A stretch of 64,000 nucleotides of DNA, taken from positions 25,574,001-25,638,000 of the forward strand of contig NC_056428.1 in NCBI RefSeq assembly GCF_905147365.1, in the 5' to 3' direction. The notes beneath the pieces were generated by a model that saw nothing but the letters and a program-made list of their open reading frames with translations, was not told where the DNA came from and ran no database searches. A program made the position numbers and the translations under genes. Below, one piece after another: positions 1 through 12,260 of this stretch. The number at the start of each line of letters is the position of its first letter. Positions within the stretch are counted from its first letter, which is position 1. Origin of the DNA: Aricia agestis (lineage: Eukaryota > Arthropoda > Insecta > Lepidoptera > Lycaenidae).

Positions 1-1354
1 GACTGTACATTTATTGCTTTGATCACAATTCGTGTTCAATGAATATTGTCTTCACCATGGATTAGGATTTATTTTAGGACGCAGAAACGTATTGTAATTT
101 CATTTTACATACACAATATTAATGTCTTATGTCTAGATAATATTTATCTTAAAATAGGATAATAATATATTACTAGCTAAAAGCCGAGCTTTGTGAAAGC
201 TCGCGTCTTTTTTCTGCGTGGTAATAATCTTGGAAGATTTTTTTTTAATTTTAATAATAACCAAACCTTGACTGACTGATGATATAACACATCTATATAT
301 AAATTAAAGCTTAAAGCACAAATAAAATGTTAAAGCACAAATCTATAGGCGTGATAGTTTTTCCGTAAAGTGTACCACAAAATGTTCAGGATGTGGGATA
401 TACTAGGACTCGCTTCGCTCAGCTCAGCTTCGTTTTCAGCAAAGACAGTATGTCAAACTACATGTCAAAATTCTTGTTCAACGTTTGATAACGTCGGATT
501 ATTTACTGTAATTGCTGGTAGCGCCTCCTGCTCCGACTTTGCGTAATGTTCCCTATAAGACGTCTTATGCCCATTTTCATCCAAGTCCTCTAGCGCCCAG
601 CAATCATTAAGGGTACCTATTTGGGAGTTGACCAACGTCTACGTTATAGGTACTTAGATAATGTTACCAAAGACCAATTATCATTTCAGAATGTCGATTT
701 AAATGCCCTTTTGATTTTACGCACCGCGGACGTTTTGTGCGGATCGTTTTACCGCGGACATCCACGATATCACCGCCACGTCAAAGATTATAAAAGCGCA
801 CATTAAATGACGATAAAATATAAATTTTCTGAAGAGTTTGACAGGTCTCTGAGTGCGGCAGCCAGAGTTAGTGGACTTAGCAGTAGAACTAGTAAATCTG
901 AAGAAAATATTCATTCCATTCTACAGCTGAAAGTGGCGGATGCGATGTACGAGTATTTTTCGATTCATCATTATCCCCTTTTCCATTTACCAGCTAATAA
1001 ATCCAACTCTAATTACGTGTTTGCCAATTAAAACTACACCGTCAGACACTCGTGGCACCGCAAAACATACCCATAGCGTGTATAAATAAGGTATAAATTA
1101 TGTATAGCACTCATCTCGCCGCGCGGTGGCATTCCTATTAATTATTCAGGGGTCATGATTTCAATACCGACGTTGCATGCGCTACTCTAAAACGAGATTA
1201 AAAACAAAAATTTGACCCAACATCGAGTAATAATGCATGGGATAAGTACATACATCAAACATATACCTATACATGTTTTCACACAACAGAATAAACTGAC
1301 ACGGAAGCCGGAAGGTAAGCTTTATTCCGCTTTTGAACGATGCTACAAGGGTAA
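1..1354. other. AT-rich region, no gene recognised
   Basis: Open frames of 60-80 codons (for example 807-1031 plus) have no recognisable domain. Bases about 440-556 are a minus-orientation copy of the dispersed family with core GTCGGAGCAG...GGCGCTACTAGC, also seen near 13548, 14733, 17745, 24944 and 41356. Nothing else could be identified. Confidence 0.5.
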
Positions 1355-1388
1355 GCGAGTAGCTTCCCCTTCAGGGGAAGCTACTCGC
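1355..1388. repeat. Perfect inverted duplication, 16-bp arms, 2-nt loop
   Basis: Arms 1355-1370 (gcgagtagcttcccct) and 1373-1388 are exact reverse complements with tc between them. It is too tight for an ordinary transposon and belongs to the class of short-loop inverted duplications found throughout the window. Confidence 0.9.
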
Positions 1389-1900
1389 TCTATTTTCAAT
1401 TACTTATACCAGCGTTGCTCAAAGTGGGCGCCGCGGAGCCAAGGCCTATCTATGTAGGGGAACCGCGGGCGACGGATGAATTGTTTTTAGAAATATCATG
1501 AGACACCAGCATTCATTTAAAAAAAATTTAATCTATATTTAATTAGGGATTTTTATCCGAAGATATGTCAATCCCATTATACCCTTTACTTACTTAAATT
1601 AACACTTATATTTAAATTTTTCAAAAATTTAAAAACAGAAAATTATTTTTTTGGGGTCCGTCAAAAATGTCGCTTTTTACAAAAGTTAGAGAACCGCTGC
1701 CTTTCACGATGAGAGTACAGAGGTAAGCAATAAACATAGCTGACCTGACAAACGTTGTTTTACCATATACGTTATGGGAGTGGAGAGCTGAAGCCGACCG
1801 AGCGATGTGTTGAAATCATTTCAGACGTTGTAATGAGAACTCCTTTCAGAACCTGCAACTTTATCTGCCGCAATCAGAGATGAGAGACGAGTATTACTTA

Positions 1901-2050
1901 CGGCCGTTCCCAATATTTGATCTATCTCTGGTTTTGCCCTACTAGAGATAGGAATAGCTCACATTAGACATATTATGTCAATTGTGAGCTATTCCTATCT
2001 AGTATCTAGTAGGGAAAAACCAGAGATAGATCAAATATTGGGAACGGTCG
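1901..2050. mobile_element. PIF/Harbinger-like MITE, copy 1
   Basis: 150-bp element with inverted ends of about 45 bp starting CGGCCGTTCCCAATATTTG, flanked by TTA at 1898-1900 and 2051-2053. A second copy lies at 4035-4192, where the flanks are TAA/TAA. A 3-bp TTA/TAA target duplication is the signature of PIF/Harbinger transposition. It carries no protein and must have moved in trans. Confidence 0.88.
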
Positions 2051-2095
2051 TTAATCAACTTTATAGTAATCAAATTAAGATTTTGACATAAGCCC

Positions 2096-2266
2096 ATGTA
2101 CCATCGAGGAAGTTGATTCCTATGCAATTGACAGACCAACGATATTTGGTCAAATATGTCAATTCAATGTTAATTGTGATCTGTCAGCTGGGTTTGACGT
2201 AACGCGACCAAACTACTTAGGTCCCCGATTTGCATAGGAATCAACTTCTCTGACAGTACATTAAGT
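2096..2266. mobile_element. MITE with ends GTACYATC..GAAGTTGATTCCTA
   Basis: Inverted ends gaagttgattcctatgca (from about 2110) and tgcataggaatcaacttc (to about 2252) enclose about 110 bp that includes GTTTGACGTAACGCGACCAA. Related copies occur at 3864-4030 (opposite orientation), about 20077-20215 (diverged) and 35640-36063 (interrupted). The superfamily is unknown; the outermost bases are approximate. Confidence 0.7.
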
Positions 2267-2279
2267 ATTAACCCCACGT

Positions 2280-2360
2280 TCCATTTGACGTTAAAAACGA
2301 TCAAAACGCTCAAAATATGAGGTATTTTGAGCGTTTTGATCGTTTTCAACGTCAACTGGA
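2280..2360. repeat. Near-perfect palindrome, 38-bp arms, 5-nt loop
   Basis: Arms 2280-2317 and 2323-2360 pair with two mismatches around loop tgagg; the core reads gatcaaaacgctcaaaata and its complement. It can form a long hairpin. No coding content and no other copy found in the window. Confidence 0.85.
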
Positions 2361-3212
2361 AAGCAGTGCCCGCTTATGTATGTGAAACTGTCCATTATTA
2401 AAATGTCACTGAGTGCAGCAGTCAGACATACTTCGCTAGGGCGATTTGGGAGTGTGCGATGTTTGGTCCGCTACAACGTTATTAATAACAGATTTTTGTC
2501 CATTCTCAAAGCTACTGATAAGCACACAAATTTCAACAAAATCGGTCCAGCCGTTTTCCACGATTGTAAAAAGTAGCTTTAAATACAAAAGCTTCTTTCG
2601 ATGTTCAATTTGTTCTATGTAGATACTGGGAACCGTATTAATTTACTAATTTTTTGTACAATTTCAATGAACACAAAGCCACGAAATAAAACTGAAGTTA
2701 CGAAATTTTAATATTCATTAATCATTACTTTTTCATTAACGTCGAAATTTTGAGATGTTTTAATGTGTTTCTAAATGGAGTTGTCTTAAACAAATTATTT
2801 TCCTTTTGTTTTGGTTCAAAGAGAAACAGCATAAACTAGCTTGAAATAGCACTTTACTGTCTGAAATGCTTTCTCAGGTAACAAATACAGCTCTGTCTTG
2901 AAGCGTAGACTTTATTACTAAAATAACTAGTGTTGCATAATTTGGTCCAGATGTAAAAAATATAAAAAGGAAATAAAAAATGTATAACGGCTTTGAATTC
3001 CCAGACTTTTGGACACTATCCTAAACGTGTTTTTAAACACTAAAAAAAATCTACAGCTGAACGCAGAACGTATTTCTATCTGGAAGTCGGTTAAAAATAG
3101 GATGAAAACTTATTATTATGTTCATTCTTTTGCTACAACACAAAGACACGTATACTGTATAGTCTGAATAGCGTTAGACCTCTCGTTTTCTTAAAGAAAA
3201 TTGTAAAATCGG

Positions 3213-3470
3213 CCAAGTGCGAGTTGTCTCGCGCACTTGCGTTTGTTGTTTGCGAGCCTTTTAAATATTCACTTTATTTTGTTTTTAGTATTTGTTGTTA
3301 TAGGGACAGCAGAAATACATAATCTGTGAAAATTAACTCTCTAGCTTAATAGCTAGAGAGTTAATTTTCACAGATTATGTTCTTGAGATAGGCTGGAGAC
3401 AGACGGACATACATCGACGTCTTAATAATATGGTTTCCGTTTTTCCTCTTGGTATGGAACCCTAGAGACA
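3213..3470 (+). mobile_element. GGCCAAGTGCGAGTCGG repeat family, partial copy
   Basis: Starts with a variant of atcggccaagtgcgagtcgg and ends in the block agacggacatacatcgacgtct..tggaaccct. Other copies: 55816-56273, 27545-27960 (minus), 58065-58533 (minus) and 62440-62815 (minus). This copy lacks much of the middle and contains an inverted duplication at 3318-3379. The class is unknown to me; the family is noncoding. Confidence 0.75.
3318..3379. repeat. Perfect inverted duplication inside a repeat copy, 29-bp arms
   Basis: Arms 3318-3346 and 3351-3379 are exact reverse complements with loop taat. In the sister copy at 56129 the same region reads cataatctgtgaaaatttca and then agctatagcg, followed directly by gttcttgagata. 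Here an inverted copy of the left arm is inserted before ttcttgagata, so the right arm is the added one. Confidence 0.9.
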
Positions 3471-3863
3471 ACATCTAGCACTATTTCCAAATAATGTCCA
3501 ATAATATTTTCATATGCTCTAAGTTATATCTCATATCAAACTTATATCTTGACGCGAGCCGGACCGAGGTCATAAAGACGGACCCAACAGCGCCCCAGGG
3601 ACTGAGTTGGACTGGAGATTATTACTTCACAAAACATATCATAATATTATACCATAGAATGGACCTATTCTTTTCAAACTTATGAACAATTCGCACTACG
3701 TAGAACCGTTTTTTTAATGTCCATTTTAATTGCGCGTAAGCTCTTTAGCTGGAGCAACTGTCATTGGAAATCCGGCCTATTGTGTTTTCCAAGACGGTTT
3801 GAAACACAGTGTGATTAGCTTCCTCACTAGTTGTGAAAAGGGTTTAGGATTGTTAGAGCCAGG

Positions 3864-4030
3864 GATGTACTATCAGGGAAGTTGATTCCTAAGCAGATGG
3901 GGGACCTACGTAGTTTGGTCGCGTTACGTCAAACCCAGCCAGCCGATAGACCACAATGAACATTGAATTGACACCGACCAAATGACATTGGTCTGTCAAC
4001 TGCCTAGGAATCAATTTCCATCGGTAATTA
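3864..4030. mobile_element. MITE with GAAGTTGATTCCTA ends, inverted copy
   Basis: Homologue of 2096-2266 read in the other orientation: gaagttgattcctaagcag near 3880, then gacctacgtagtttggtcgc, and ctaggaatcaatttcc near 4005. It directly abuts the Harbinger-like MITE at 4035. Confidence 0.7.
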
Positions 4031-4034
4031 CTAA

Positions 4035-4192
4035 CGGCCGTTCCCAATATTTGATCTATCTCTGGTTTTGTCCTACTCTAGATAGGAATAGCTCACAATT
4101 GACATAAAATATATGTCTCTAATGTCTAATGTGAGCCATTCCTATATCTAGTAGGGCAAAACCAGAGATAGATCAAATATTGGGAACGGCCG
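4035..4192. mobile_element. PIF/Harbinger-like MITE, copy 2
   Basis: 158-bp homologue of 1901-2050 with the same CGGCCGTTCCCAATATTTG ends, flanked by TAA at 4032-4034 and 4193-4195. The two copies differ mainly in the central spacer. Confidence 0.88.
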
Positions 4193-4195
4193 TAA

Positions 4196-5082
4196 GAGAT
4201 GTCGATTCGTAAGCAGATAAGGCAGGGTAAATGGCTATCATTTGGGCGCTTTGCCCAGTCAAGCCTGTAATAATGATCTGTCCGAGCCAGCCTTGACATA
4301 ACACGACTAAATCTTGCGCTAAAGTAAGTCTGCTTTTAGCCTATGATTTATATTTACTGATAGTTCCCACATGGAACTTGGTACCCCACGCACAGGGTCC
4401 TGGTGGCACCAATGGGTAGGTTTCGTCATGTGAACTGTTTATTCGTAGCATCAGTCATTCTGAAAAACAAATTTACCGAAAATTGAGAGCCCATGAACTT
4501 GGCACCAACCCTCAGTATCTTTCGAGTTTTTTGTCGCAAGTGCTTAAAAGTTTCTTAAGTTTTTAATAAACGAATATATAATTTTCAAAGTAAATCCAAG
4601 AACTGTCCCCCGGGTCAGTAATTCTGGTAGGAAGCTCGTTCAGACTTCGTCGACATAACCATTACGAAGACTGTGCTTTTTATTTACCCACGGGACCTTT
4701 AATCTACCGACGAAATGCAAATAAGGTTCTTGATATGCGAAGTTTATTTGTACAGATTTTATCTCGATTCTTTATGCTGACGACGTCGCACTCCAGAATG
4801 TGTTGTACGTGGAATGTACCCAAATTATACTAAAGTAAAAGCGTTTCGAATTATACGTTTGGTTGGCTAAAATAAACTAATTTTGCCGTGGTTCTTCCAT
4901 GTGCCGTGATAAGTTGAATCTTCGCGGCGCACCTACTTCATTTGGTCGGCTTATGTGAAGTCAACGATAGTCATGAACTATGACGACTCGGCTGGGCTTG
5001 GGCACAACCATATTATTACATTACGTCGGTTCGCCTACGAATGAATTTTCTTGAAGATTTAACTCTTCCTAGTAGAGTCTTC
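4196..5082. other. No gene recognised
   Basis: AT-rich sequence with no open frame of note. Bases 4200-4330 faintly resemble the GAAGTTGATTC family. Nothing else identified. Confidence 0.4.
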
Positions 5083-5172
5083 CATTTTGCGATCAACTAC
5101 AATTTTGTCGAAGTAAATTGTAGTTGATCGCCTACAATTTACTTCGAGAAAATTGTGGTTGATCGCAAAATG
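5083..5172. repeat. Compound inverted repeat with alternative hairpins
   Basis: Outer arms cattttgcgatcaactacaa and its complement (5083-5106 / 5149-5172) enclose two more inverted blocks: cgaagtaaattgtag (5109-5123) with ctacaatttacttcg (5132-5146), and an inner aattgtagttgatcgc that can also pair with the left outer arm. The segment can fold in mutually exclusive ways. Confidence 0.8.
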
Positions 5173-5793
5173 GGAGAGGTGAATACCTACGTCAAATACT
5201 ATGTCAAATAGGAATTTACTAATTTGACGTATTTACCTTTTGTAGTTTGATGCTTGAATGAAGTAAGCAGCAGCGTAAAGGTAAAGTTAGTTTCTTAATC
5301 TAGGTATCTCTAATATTATATCAGATAAGATCCCTACGTATAATACGGAATAAGAGACAAGTCAAAGAGAACTCTGAACAAGAACAAACCACAGGTCTTC
5401 TATAAATAAAATTTTGCTTACCAATCTTATATTAAATCAAGCAAAATAATTGGAACTTTAGTAATTGAAGGGAAAATTCCAATACTAAATACCAATTAGG
5501 AAAATACGTATTATTCTTGGAAATTTTAAATGTTCTGTTGAGACAAACGCTACTGAAAATATGTCGATAAGTTATTCCATAACTCTATTTAGCTAACCAT
5601 ATCCGTAAGTCAGCGTCAGTTAGATATTTTACTATACTTACTTAGATATTAGCTGTTTTCTATTAAAAAGGCGCTCACAAGCGCTTGTAAGCAAAATAGC
5701 GATCGTCAAGCAGTAGACAATGTCAACAACATACGTCAAAATGGCGAAAAGTGCATTGTTAACTTTGTCTAAACCGCTAGGTATATTAGTTAA

Positions 5794-6225
5794 GGGGGCG
5801 ACTAACCCTAAAGTGTCGATTTTATAATTCATTTTTATACTTGAAAATAAGCCCCGAATTGTTTCATTTTCTAAAATTAGATACTATACATTATATTTCC
5901 GAGAATTCGATCTGAGCAAAAACATGATATCTTAAAATTTTCTCGATAGAAAAAAATCACAAAGATGCATCTAATTTTCACGAACTTTTCATTTATTGCC
6001 ATAACCGTGTATTGAACTAAGTTAATATTTTAACACATTGTATAAAATTATATCATTGAGAGATCGACCTAGCGGATTTTTAAAATGTTGTATATTTTTC
6101 GAGTTATTGAGAAAAAACTAATTTGGCGATGAATCCGCGTCGTTCTTTTTCACCTGCCAAATGAAAGACGGGCGTGAGTGTGAAGAGAGAAGGACGATGT
6201 TCGGTTTTTGGGGTTAGTCGCCCTC
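5794..6225. mobile_element. TTAA-flanked (piggyBac-like) MITE family 1, copy 1
   Basis: 432-bp noncoding element with ends GGGGGCGACTAACCC / GGGTTAGTCGCCCTC, bounded by TTAA at 5790-5793 and 6226-6229. The TTAA target and terminal repeats point to piggyBac-type mobilisation. A nearly identical inverted copy is at 60628-61057, also with TTAA on both sides. Confidence 0.88.
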
Positions 6226-6440
6226 TTAACTTTATTGTCTAAACACACCATGCCGAAGTTTCGCGGCGGAAGTTCGGCATGATTACGTCAGCAATGTCAA
6301 ACGCATACAATATAACGCGACGAAATTTCGGTAATTTAAAATACATTGCGAGCGGAATCAAGCCGAACTTCTTTACGAGTATAGAATCGCCGGAACGCAA
6401 TTGACATGACATGGGTCACATGGGCCTAGAGACAAGTATC

Positions 6441-6566
6441 AAGCGATTATCGTAAACGCCAACGCCAACGCCACAAAATGTATGGGATTTGACATTAGTA
6501 TTCGCTAGCAAAGCGATGGCATTATGTCAAATCACATACATTTTGTTGGCGTTTACGATAATCACT
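6441..6566. mobile_element. Palindromic MITE, 126 bp
   Basis: Inverted ends centred on gattatcgtaaacgccaacg and ttggcgtttacgataatc, with inner matching blocks aaaatgtatgggatttgaca / tgtcaaatcacatacatttt. A fragment with the inner block recurs at about 19984-20005. Target duplication not evident. Confidence 0.75.
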
Positions 6567-9400
6567 TGCCACTTGTCTACTAGGGCTGAGTCAAATTTCG
6601 ACTTTAGATTATCGAACGCTAAAATCAATTCCACACATTTTGATCAGCCATTCTAGAGGTATATAGAAGCGATTAAGTAAAACGTGTTGGCAAGGAGCTC
6701 CGGCTGAATTCGTTTTTCAGAGCTTGTTTGTGCCCTTTTCAGCCAATCACAGCTACCATGGTTAACGCAGCCTAAGCATATTCTTTAAGAATCATTAATT
6801 ACTATGAAAATTATGAACTACGTAGCCTACTTACTCTACACTAACTACTAGCTACAACCAAACCAAAATGTTAAATGTTGGATTCATTAATATTAATGTA
6901 TTGTAAAGTTTAATTTATTCCCAAAACTCCACTAATTTTAGCTCTACAATATAACCTAAAGTGAATTTGGCATTTGTATTAAATTATAATGCCCATATAA
7001 TTTGGGTTTTGAATCAACAACAATCAGTATTTCATTATTAATTATCTAAAATATTAATAAAACGCAGTTTCCAGAATATTGAAATATTTACGGTATTGTT
7101 TGCCCTTTGACGTAATGTTCATTAATAGCTAAAATGATTTTATAAAACTACAGAGCCAACGTCATAACTCATAAGTTATCCTCAATATTATGATAATAAT
7201 TATAATGTTTGTAGTATAATAAACTAGATGACCCAGTGAACTTCGTATCCAATGATTCTCTGGACTTCCACAAATAATTATTGCCAGATTAAAAGCAGCC
7301 AAATTAGCAACAATAAATAAGTACAGTGTACACTCATGTATAATACATAAGAAGTAAAATAATGAACAAAAAATTTGACTTGATGTAAGCAAAAGAAAAT
7401 TTTGCGATTTTTGGTCCGGAAAATTGGGCCGAAATCGGAATTGCCGAATTAACATATTAAAGATCCTTAAATAATTTCCGAACAAATACACTGACAGAGA
7501 CGAATTTAATGGTATATATTTTCTTTTTATTGAATACGGCGGCGTAAGGGCAAAACCACATTGCTCCGTTTTGCTGCGTCACCGCGGCACATTCACATTG
7601 CCAGTGCGTTATTTCAGACGCGATGTATTGACGAGACGATGGACAGAAGATTTGGCCTGGCTTCAGAAATATACGTAGTTAACGTTTCTTTGATCTTAGT
7701 GCACTGGAAAGAGCTACAGCCGCCATATTGTATTTGGTTTGGTGGGGTATTATAACGACATCCCAACAGTCCGAATATTATAATATTATGCCAGTGCACT
7801 GGTTGTGGCCTGGCCCAAGTGGCATTTTGTCGGTCGCGATCTCTTCCAGGGACGATCGGAAAGTCACCTTTGTAGGGTACTGTGCGTCGCGACTCGCGAT
7901 GTACCGCAACGTACTGGAGCAGCGTGGCCCCGCTCCAAGTGGCGCCCTTGTTTGCTCTATATCTGTTATATCTTCGCGTTCTCAGAATACGTTAAATGAA
8001 CATCATCAATCTTGCTCGTGGAGTAATTTTTGTTCTTGTTTGCTGATATAAAGGTGCGTTCATTGTTTTTCGTTCAAGGGCGTGTGTAAACTAATACAAG
8101 ATAACCGCTTTCGTAATTAATACTTGTTTACCGCGACTACGGGCGCAAAATAATATCTCGCGGAAAATAGGAATATATGCCTCAAAATTTCCTATTTTTC
8201 GCTTTATAGATTCTTCTATGTTATTTGATATTTCACGTACATCGGAACCAAATATTAAAATCGGTCAAAGTAGTTCGGAGTTTGGTTAAAAACGAACCCT
8301 CTGATTACTTATATCGCCGGCAAGTTCCGTACAATTATAAAAATTCGTCCAACTATTTTCAAATTTACAGCATGACTTTATTCATATCGCTTTGATATCC
8401 GGTTAAAAAAACGTATTACCACACACCTACCACGGACCCCAAAAATGTCGAAAATATGGTATCTAAAGGAGTGTACCCAACCGTAATTTACTTCTTCAAC
8501 TGTGGTGTGAAAAAATTGATATTTCTGTGAGTTTTTCCACGTTTTTCCGAGCATTTGTAGCGTTATACTGTCTGTAGGGTGTACAAAGAAGTCTCTTGAC
8601 CTTTTGCCAGGGAGACACTCCAAACTCACTTTCAACCTAACGACACCCGTCCTGCACAATTTTGTTACAAAAAAAATTAAATAACATTTCGTATTTGAGT
8701 TGGGAGAGCGTTTTTGTGTATCGTTTTTCTTAATTATTAAGATACTGTGTGCAATTTTTTACTGACTTCCAAAAAGTAGGAGGTTGCCCATTCGACTGTT
8801 ACTTTTTGTAGTCTGTATTGTATCTACGTCAGCTTTTCGGCAATGTCGTTAACAATTCCTTATGACTATCGATGTACCATCAAAGGAATGGATTCATAGG
8901 CACGGACCTCCCTAATTTTGTGGGAATTACGTCAAACCTATCCATCACATCAAAACTACATTCACTTGGTATTTAAATCCATAAAGTTAATATACCTAGC
9001 GGAATAGAGCAGCAATCTCGAGTTGTCAAACGAAACCGAAATTGGTTTCATCTGTGTGTAAAAATATGTAGTATACACTTACACAAGCATGATTGAACAT
9101 GATTTCTATGACAATAAATTGTCAACGCACGGTACGTGCCGACTGGACGTCAAAAAAAGAGTGCAGCTGTCATGTATCAAACGACTCTTTTTACCACGCA
9201 GTGTTACTGATAGTGTCATCTCTCTTGCTCAGGCCTTTGTTTCTCTATTCCGGTATATTAACTTTATGGTATAATCAGAACAAATATCATTGAATACGCT
9301 TTCTTATACTTTAATCAATTTGTCTGTATATTAACACTAAAGGTGTGTGCAAACCTGACTGCACCTAATTCGCTCGCACTTCATTGTTTTACATCGATAG
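6567..9400. other. No gene recognised; scattered transposon debris
   Basis: Minus-strand frames at 7162-7491 and 8378-8659 lack recognisable domains; the latter (93 codons) may be remnant repeat DNA. Bases about 7815-7871 match the terminal repeat of the TTAA element at 22311-24299 (ggtcgcgat..gatcggaa.gtcacc). 8761-8815 contains the gacttccaaaaagtaggagg fragment common to several repeats here. Confidence 0.45.
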
Positions 9401-9795
9401 TACTCTGAAATTCATCAATCATAACGCCTCCGTGGTCTAGTGGTTAGAGCGTCGCTCTCGACTCCGGAGGTCGTGGGTTCGAATCCCGCGTTGGAAACAT
9501 GTTATTTCCAAGTTTGGTTAGGACAATGCAGGCCGATCACCTGATTGTCTGACAAGTAAGATGATCCATGCGTCGGATGGGCATGTAAAAAGTCGGTCCT
9601 GCGCCTGATCTCTCGCCGGTCGTGTCGGTCTTCCGTCCCACTGGGTTATGAGAGTAAAGGAATAGAGAGTGCTCTTGTGTACTGCGCACACACTTGGGCA
9701 CTATAAAAGTACTCCTGCGTACCTGGTCTGGTTTCAATGAAACCGGCCACCGTCACCGAAACCGGTGTGGGGAGTATTATTATTACTCTGAAATT
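9401..9795 (+). mobile_element. tRNA-derived SINE with 12-bp target-site duplication
   Basis: A tRNA-like head from about 9425 has an A box (tggtctagtggttagagcg, 9433-9451) and a B box (gggttcgaatccc, 9475-9487), the internal promoters of RNA polymerase III. The unrelated body of about 270 bp ends in a tattattatt tail. The 12-bp tactctgaaatt occurs at 9401-9412 and again at 9784-9795, directly after the tail, which marks retroposition. The anticodon arm does not fold convincingly, so I do not call a functional tRNA. About 12 bases separate the left duplication from the head. The family is not identified further. Confidence 0.88.
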
Positions 9796-10469
9796 ACTGG
9801 ACAAATTTTAATGCACAGAAACACAGTCGAGAAAGGATATATGTCAGGGTACAGTTCCCGCGATTTTTAACACGCACGAAATTGGAGGAAACATCTAGCT
9901 AATAAATAGACGTGACAAATAAAAATGGACGTGGCACAATTATTGCAGTTTCAAGGATAGAACAAATTTTATTTGACTTTGATAGTAATATCTGGATCCT
10001 GGTATAAATATAATCCATACTAATATTATAAATGCCAAAGTGTTTCTGGCTGTCCGCCTGTCTGTCTGTCGTGACATGAGAAACTTCTTTAGCTTATTTG
10101 CTTATTGAATATCGTAGTAGTTCTATATCTCATAGAGACTCTACATTTTTTTCGACTCTACGGTAGAGTTGAAAAAAGTTGCTCTTTCGGAAGCGGGAAG
10201 ACCTTCCTTTGAGGTTTTCGAACATTTTATCACACCGTAACAACGTTTACCGGATCAACTAGCCTTCCTATTGTTTGTGTTTGCTGCCGAAAATATCAAT
10301 CTATCGTATAATATTATTATATCGGGAGATTAGTTGGTGTGCTGTGGGACTTGTTGTTACGAACTGAGCAAACAAACGACGACCACGATGTGATCCTCCT
10401 GCACTCTGTCGGATTAAACGAAGGAGTCAGAATACATGTACCGTAGTTTCCAAAACATAAAAGTTTATA
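9796..10469. other. Repeat-derived sequence, no gene
   Basis: At about 10014 the string atccatactaatattataaatgccaaagtgt with a CTGT run marks the 5' end of a Helitron-like repeat family also seen at 41758, 42751 and 47376; it decays after about 10240. The rest is unrecognised. Confidence 0.55.
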
Positions 10470-10597
10470 ATTGGCGAATAATAGTACTATTATGTGAGCA
10501 ACTAATTGTTTTAACGACCAGCAGATTGCGTTATTAAGTAACACGAAGTCAATGAGTGTTTGCTATACCGAGCAAAGCTCGGTCATCCAAGTGAAGT
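10470..10597 (+). mobile_element. Helitron-like 3' end
   Basis: Ends in the hairpin accgagcaaagctcggt followed by catccaa|gt. The preceding 100 bp (gcgaataatagtactatt.., gtaacacgaagtcaatgagt) reappear at about 59500-59642. The hairpin-plus-short-tail structure is Helitron-like; the 5' boundary is not visible. Confidence 0.6.
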
Positions 10598-11200
10598 GCG
10601 AAAAAGACGAGTTACAAGGACGAAATTCTATGTTTTTTTCTGGTGGTTCTGACCATAAGATGAAGAATGTAAACTAAGATGTATGTGCCTGTGTGTAAAC
10701 AGTATGAACGTAAGATTTTTTTAACTAAATCATTAAGGATTCATATCAAACACACCTTGCCACCTAAGATGACCTAATAATATAATCGTACTACTTACGC
10801 ATACGCTTAGCTTTAGCTATTAGCTGATAGGTACACCAGCTAAAGGTATAAAAAAAATGAGGACAGAATCCCACAAAAATATTCATGTTTTCACCTCTAA
10901 ATTATTTGAACTTTAGATTCTTACTTCAATGTAAGAACCACAATAGATATTACTACTAAGAACGGTACAGGAAAGGGGACAAAATACATTTAGGACTCTA
11001 GTAGCTTCCATTTGTTAGTTTGAAGAGAAATTTGAATGTTTCTCACACCCTCAACCTCGTGTTATTTAATCAATTTAATCTGTGTAAGATCTTATGGAAA
11101 ATCCGATAATAAACAACATTATCGTGAAATTGGATGAGAGTAATTAATTATCGTAAAATCCGATTCGACTTGCGTATTCACAATCTTTGATTGGGGATCG

Positions 11201-11246
11201 TATTGAATCGAGGACGTATATTTGTAAATACGTCCTCGATTCAATA
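11201..11246. repeat. Perfect inverted duplication, 19-bp arms, 8-nt loop
   Basis: tattgaatcgaggacgtat at 11201-11219 pairs exactly with 11228-11246. It lies 40 bp before a Helitron. Confidence 0.9.
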
Positions 11247-11285
11247 TATATTTAATCAGTGTTTGAATTACATCTTTTAACCTTA

Positions 11286-11490
11286 TCTTATATCTTTAAA
11301 CGAGCAATTCTTGTATATTATATTATATATAATTGGAATCTCGGAATCTACTCCAACTATTTTCATGAAATTTAGTTTATAATATGGGGTTTCGGGGGCG
11401 ATAAATCGATCTAGCTAGGAATCATTTTTAGAAAATGTCATTTTATTCGTGTTTTATCGAATACCGAGCAAAGCTCGGTCAAATAGCTGG
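11286..11490 (+). mobile_element. Short non-autonomous Helitron (CCGAGCAAAGCTCGG type)
   Basis: 205 bp. Begins TCTTATATCTTTAAACGAGC and ends with hairpin accgagcaaagctcggt, then caaatagCTGG|T, close to the Helitron rule of 5' TC and 3' hairpin plus CTRR before T. Homologous ends occur at 43388-43556, 41723-41757 (5' end only) and 59034-59702 (minus). Confidence 0.85.
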
Positions 11491-11526
11491 TTTTAATTAA
11501 TTATAGTAATAATGTTAGGTAAAGAA

Positions 11527-11755
11527 AAGTGGCAAAAAATACGTGTGGCACTCGAGGATTGCCGCGGTAAAGCTATTGCATAAAGTTTTTATCACCTTAT
11601 GCAATTATAATTCGCATAAGTCTAGCCGCACACACAAGCACCGTGCCGAAGTCTGGCAACGCCGCCGATCGGCAAAGTGCCGGTCGGAGTGGGGTGTGTT
11701 ATGTTTTATCGTTACGGAATTTTTAATTTGGTCGCCGCACTAAAAGCCCGCGATA
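11527..11755 (+). repeat. Dispersed repeat, ATACGTGTGGCACTCG family
   Basis: Runs from aaaatacgtgtggcactcg through gcaattataattcgcataag and cggagtggggtgtgtt to gtcgccgcactaaaagcccg. Other copies: 45244-45515 (plus), 27950-28075 (partial plus) and 33926-34165 (minus). Class unknown. It contains ccgcggtaaagctattgcat at its head in all full copies. Confidence 0.7.
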
Positions 11756-12260
11756 AAAAATATGAATTGGCAGGATAATATTATATAAGCCCAAAGCCCA
11801 TAATCGCACTATTGAAGTTATCTAAGTGCAGCGATAATTTTGATTGACAGCGTCAAAACATTAACCAATCAACAACGTTATTGAATAGATAAGTCTCGAT
11901 AAGCCTCAGAAACCAGACAGTAGTGTATTCTAAGTTTACGTACTTAACTATTTAGTAATCTGTGTTTAAGCTCACTCGTGATTCACCCAACATCTACACG
12001 ACAAATGCCCTTAAAAGCACCTTCCGGAATACACGACAGCACTTTAGTGTCACAGACCTGACCCGTTTACGAGTGAATACTAAACGACCACCCAGCTAGA
12101 AAGAGGTTAGGTCCAGAATAACCAAGCACTGTATCGACCTAGCTCACTAAATATGATTGATCACTATACTTAAAAGTGTCTAAAGTAGAAGTTATTAACG
12201 CCGCGTGCAGAGCTTTAGTATTAGTTGGCTTTGATTTACGGGCTCGATGTTATTTATTTA

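Noticed and set aside
8378..8659. 93-codon minus-strand gene
   Set aside because: No domain recognised, no splice context or neighbours; composition fits repeat remnants. Left unassigned.
9425..9497. Functional tRNA gene
   Set aside because: A and B boxes are good, but the anticodon arm does not fold cleanly, and a SINE body with a tail and target duplication follows; this is a SINE head.
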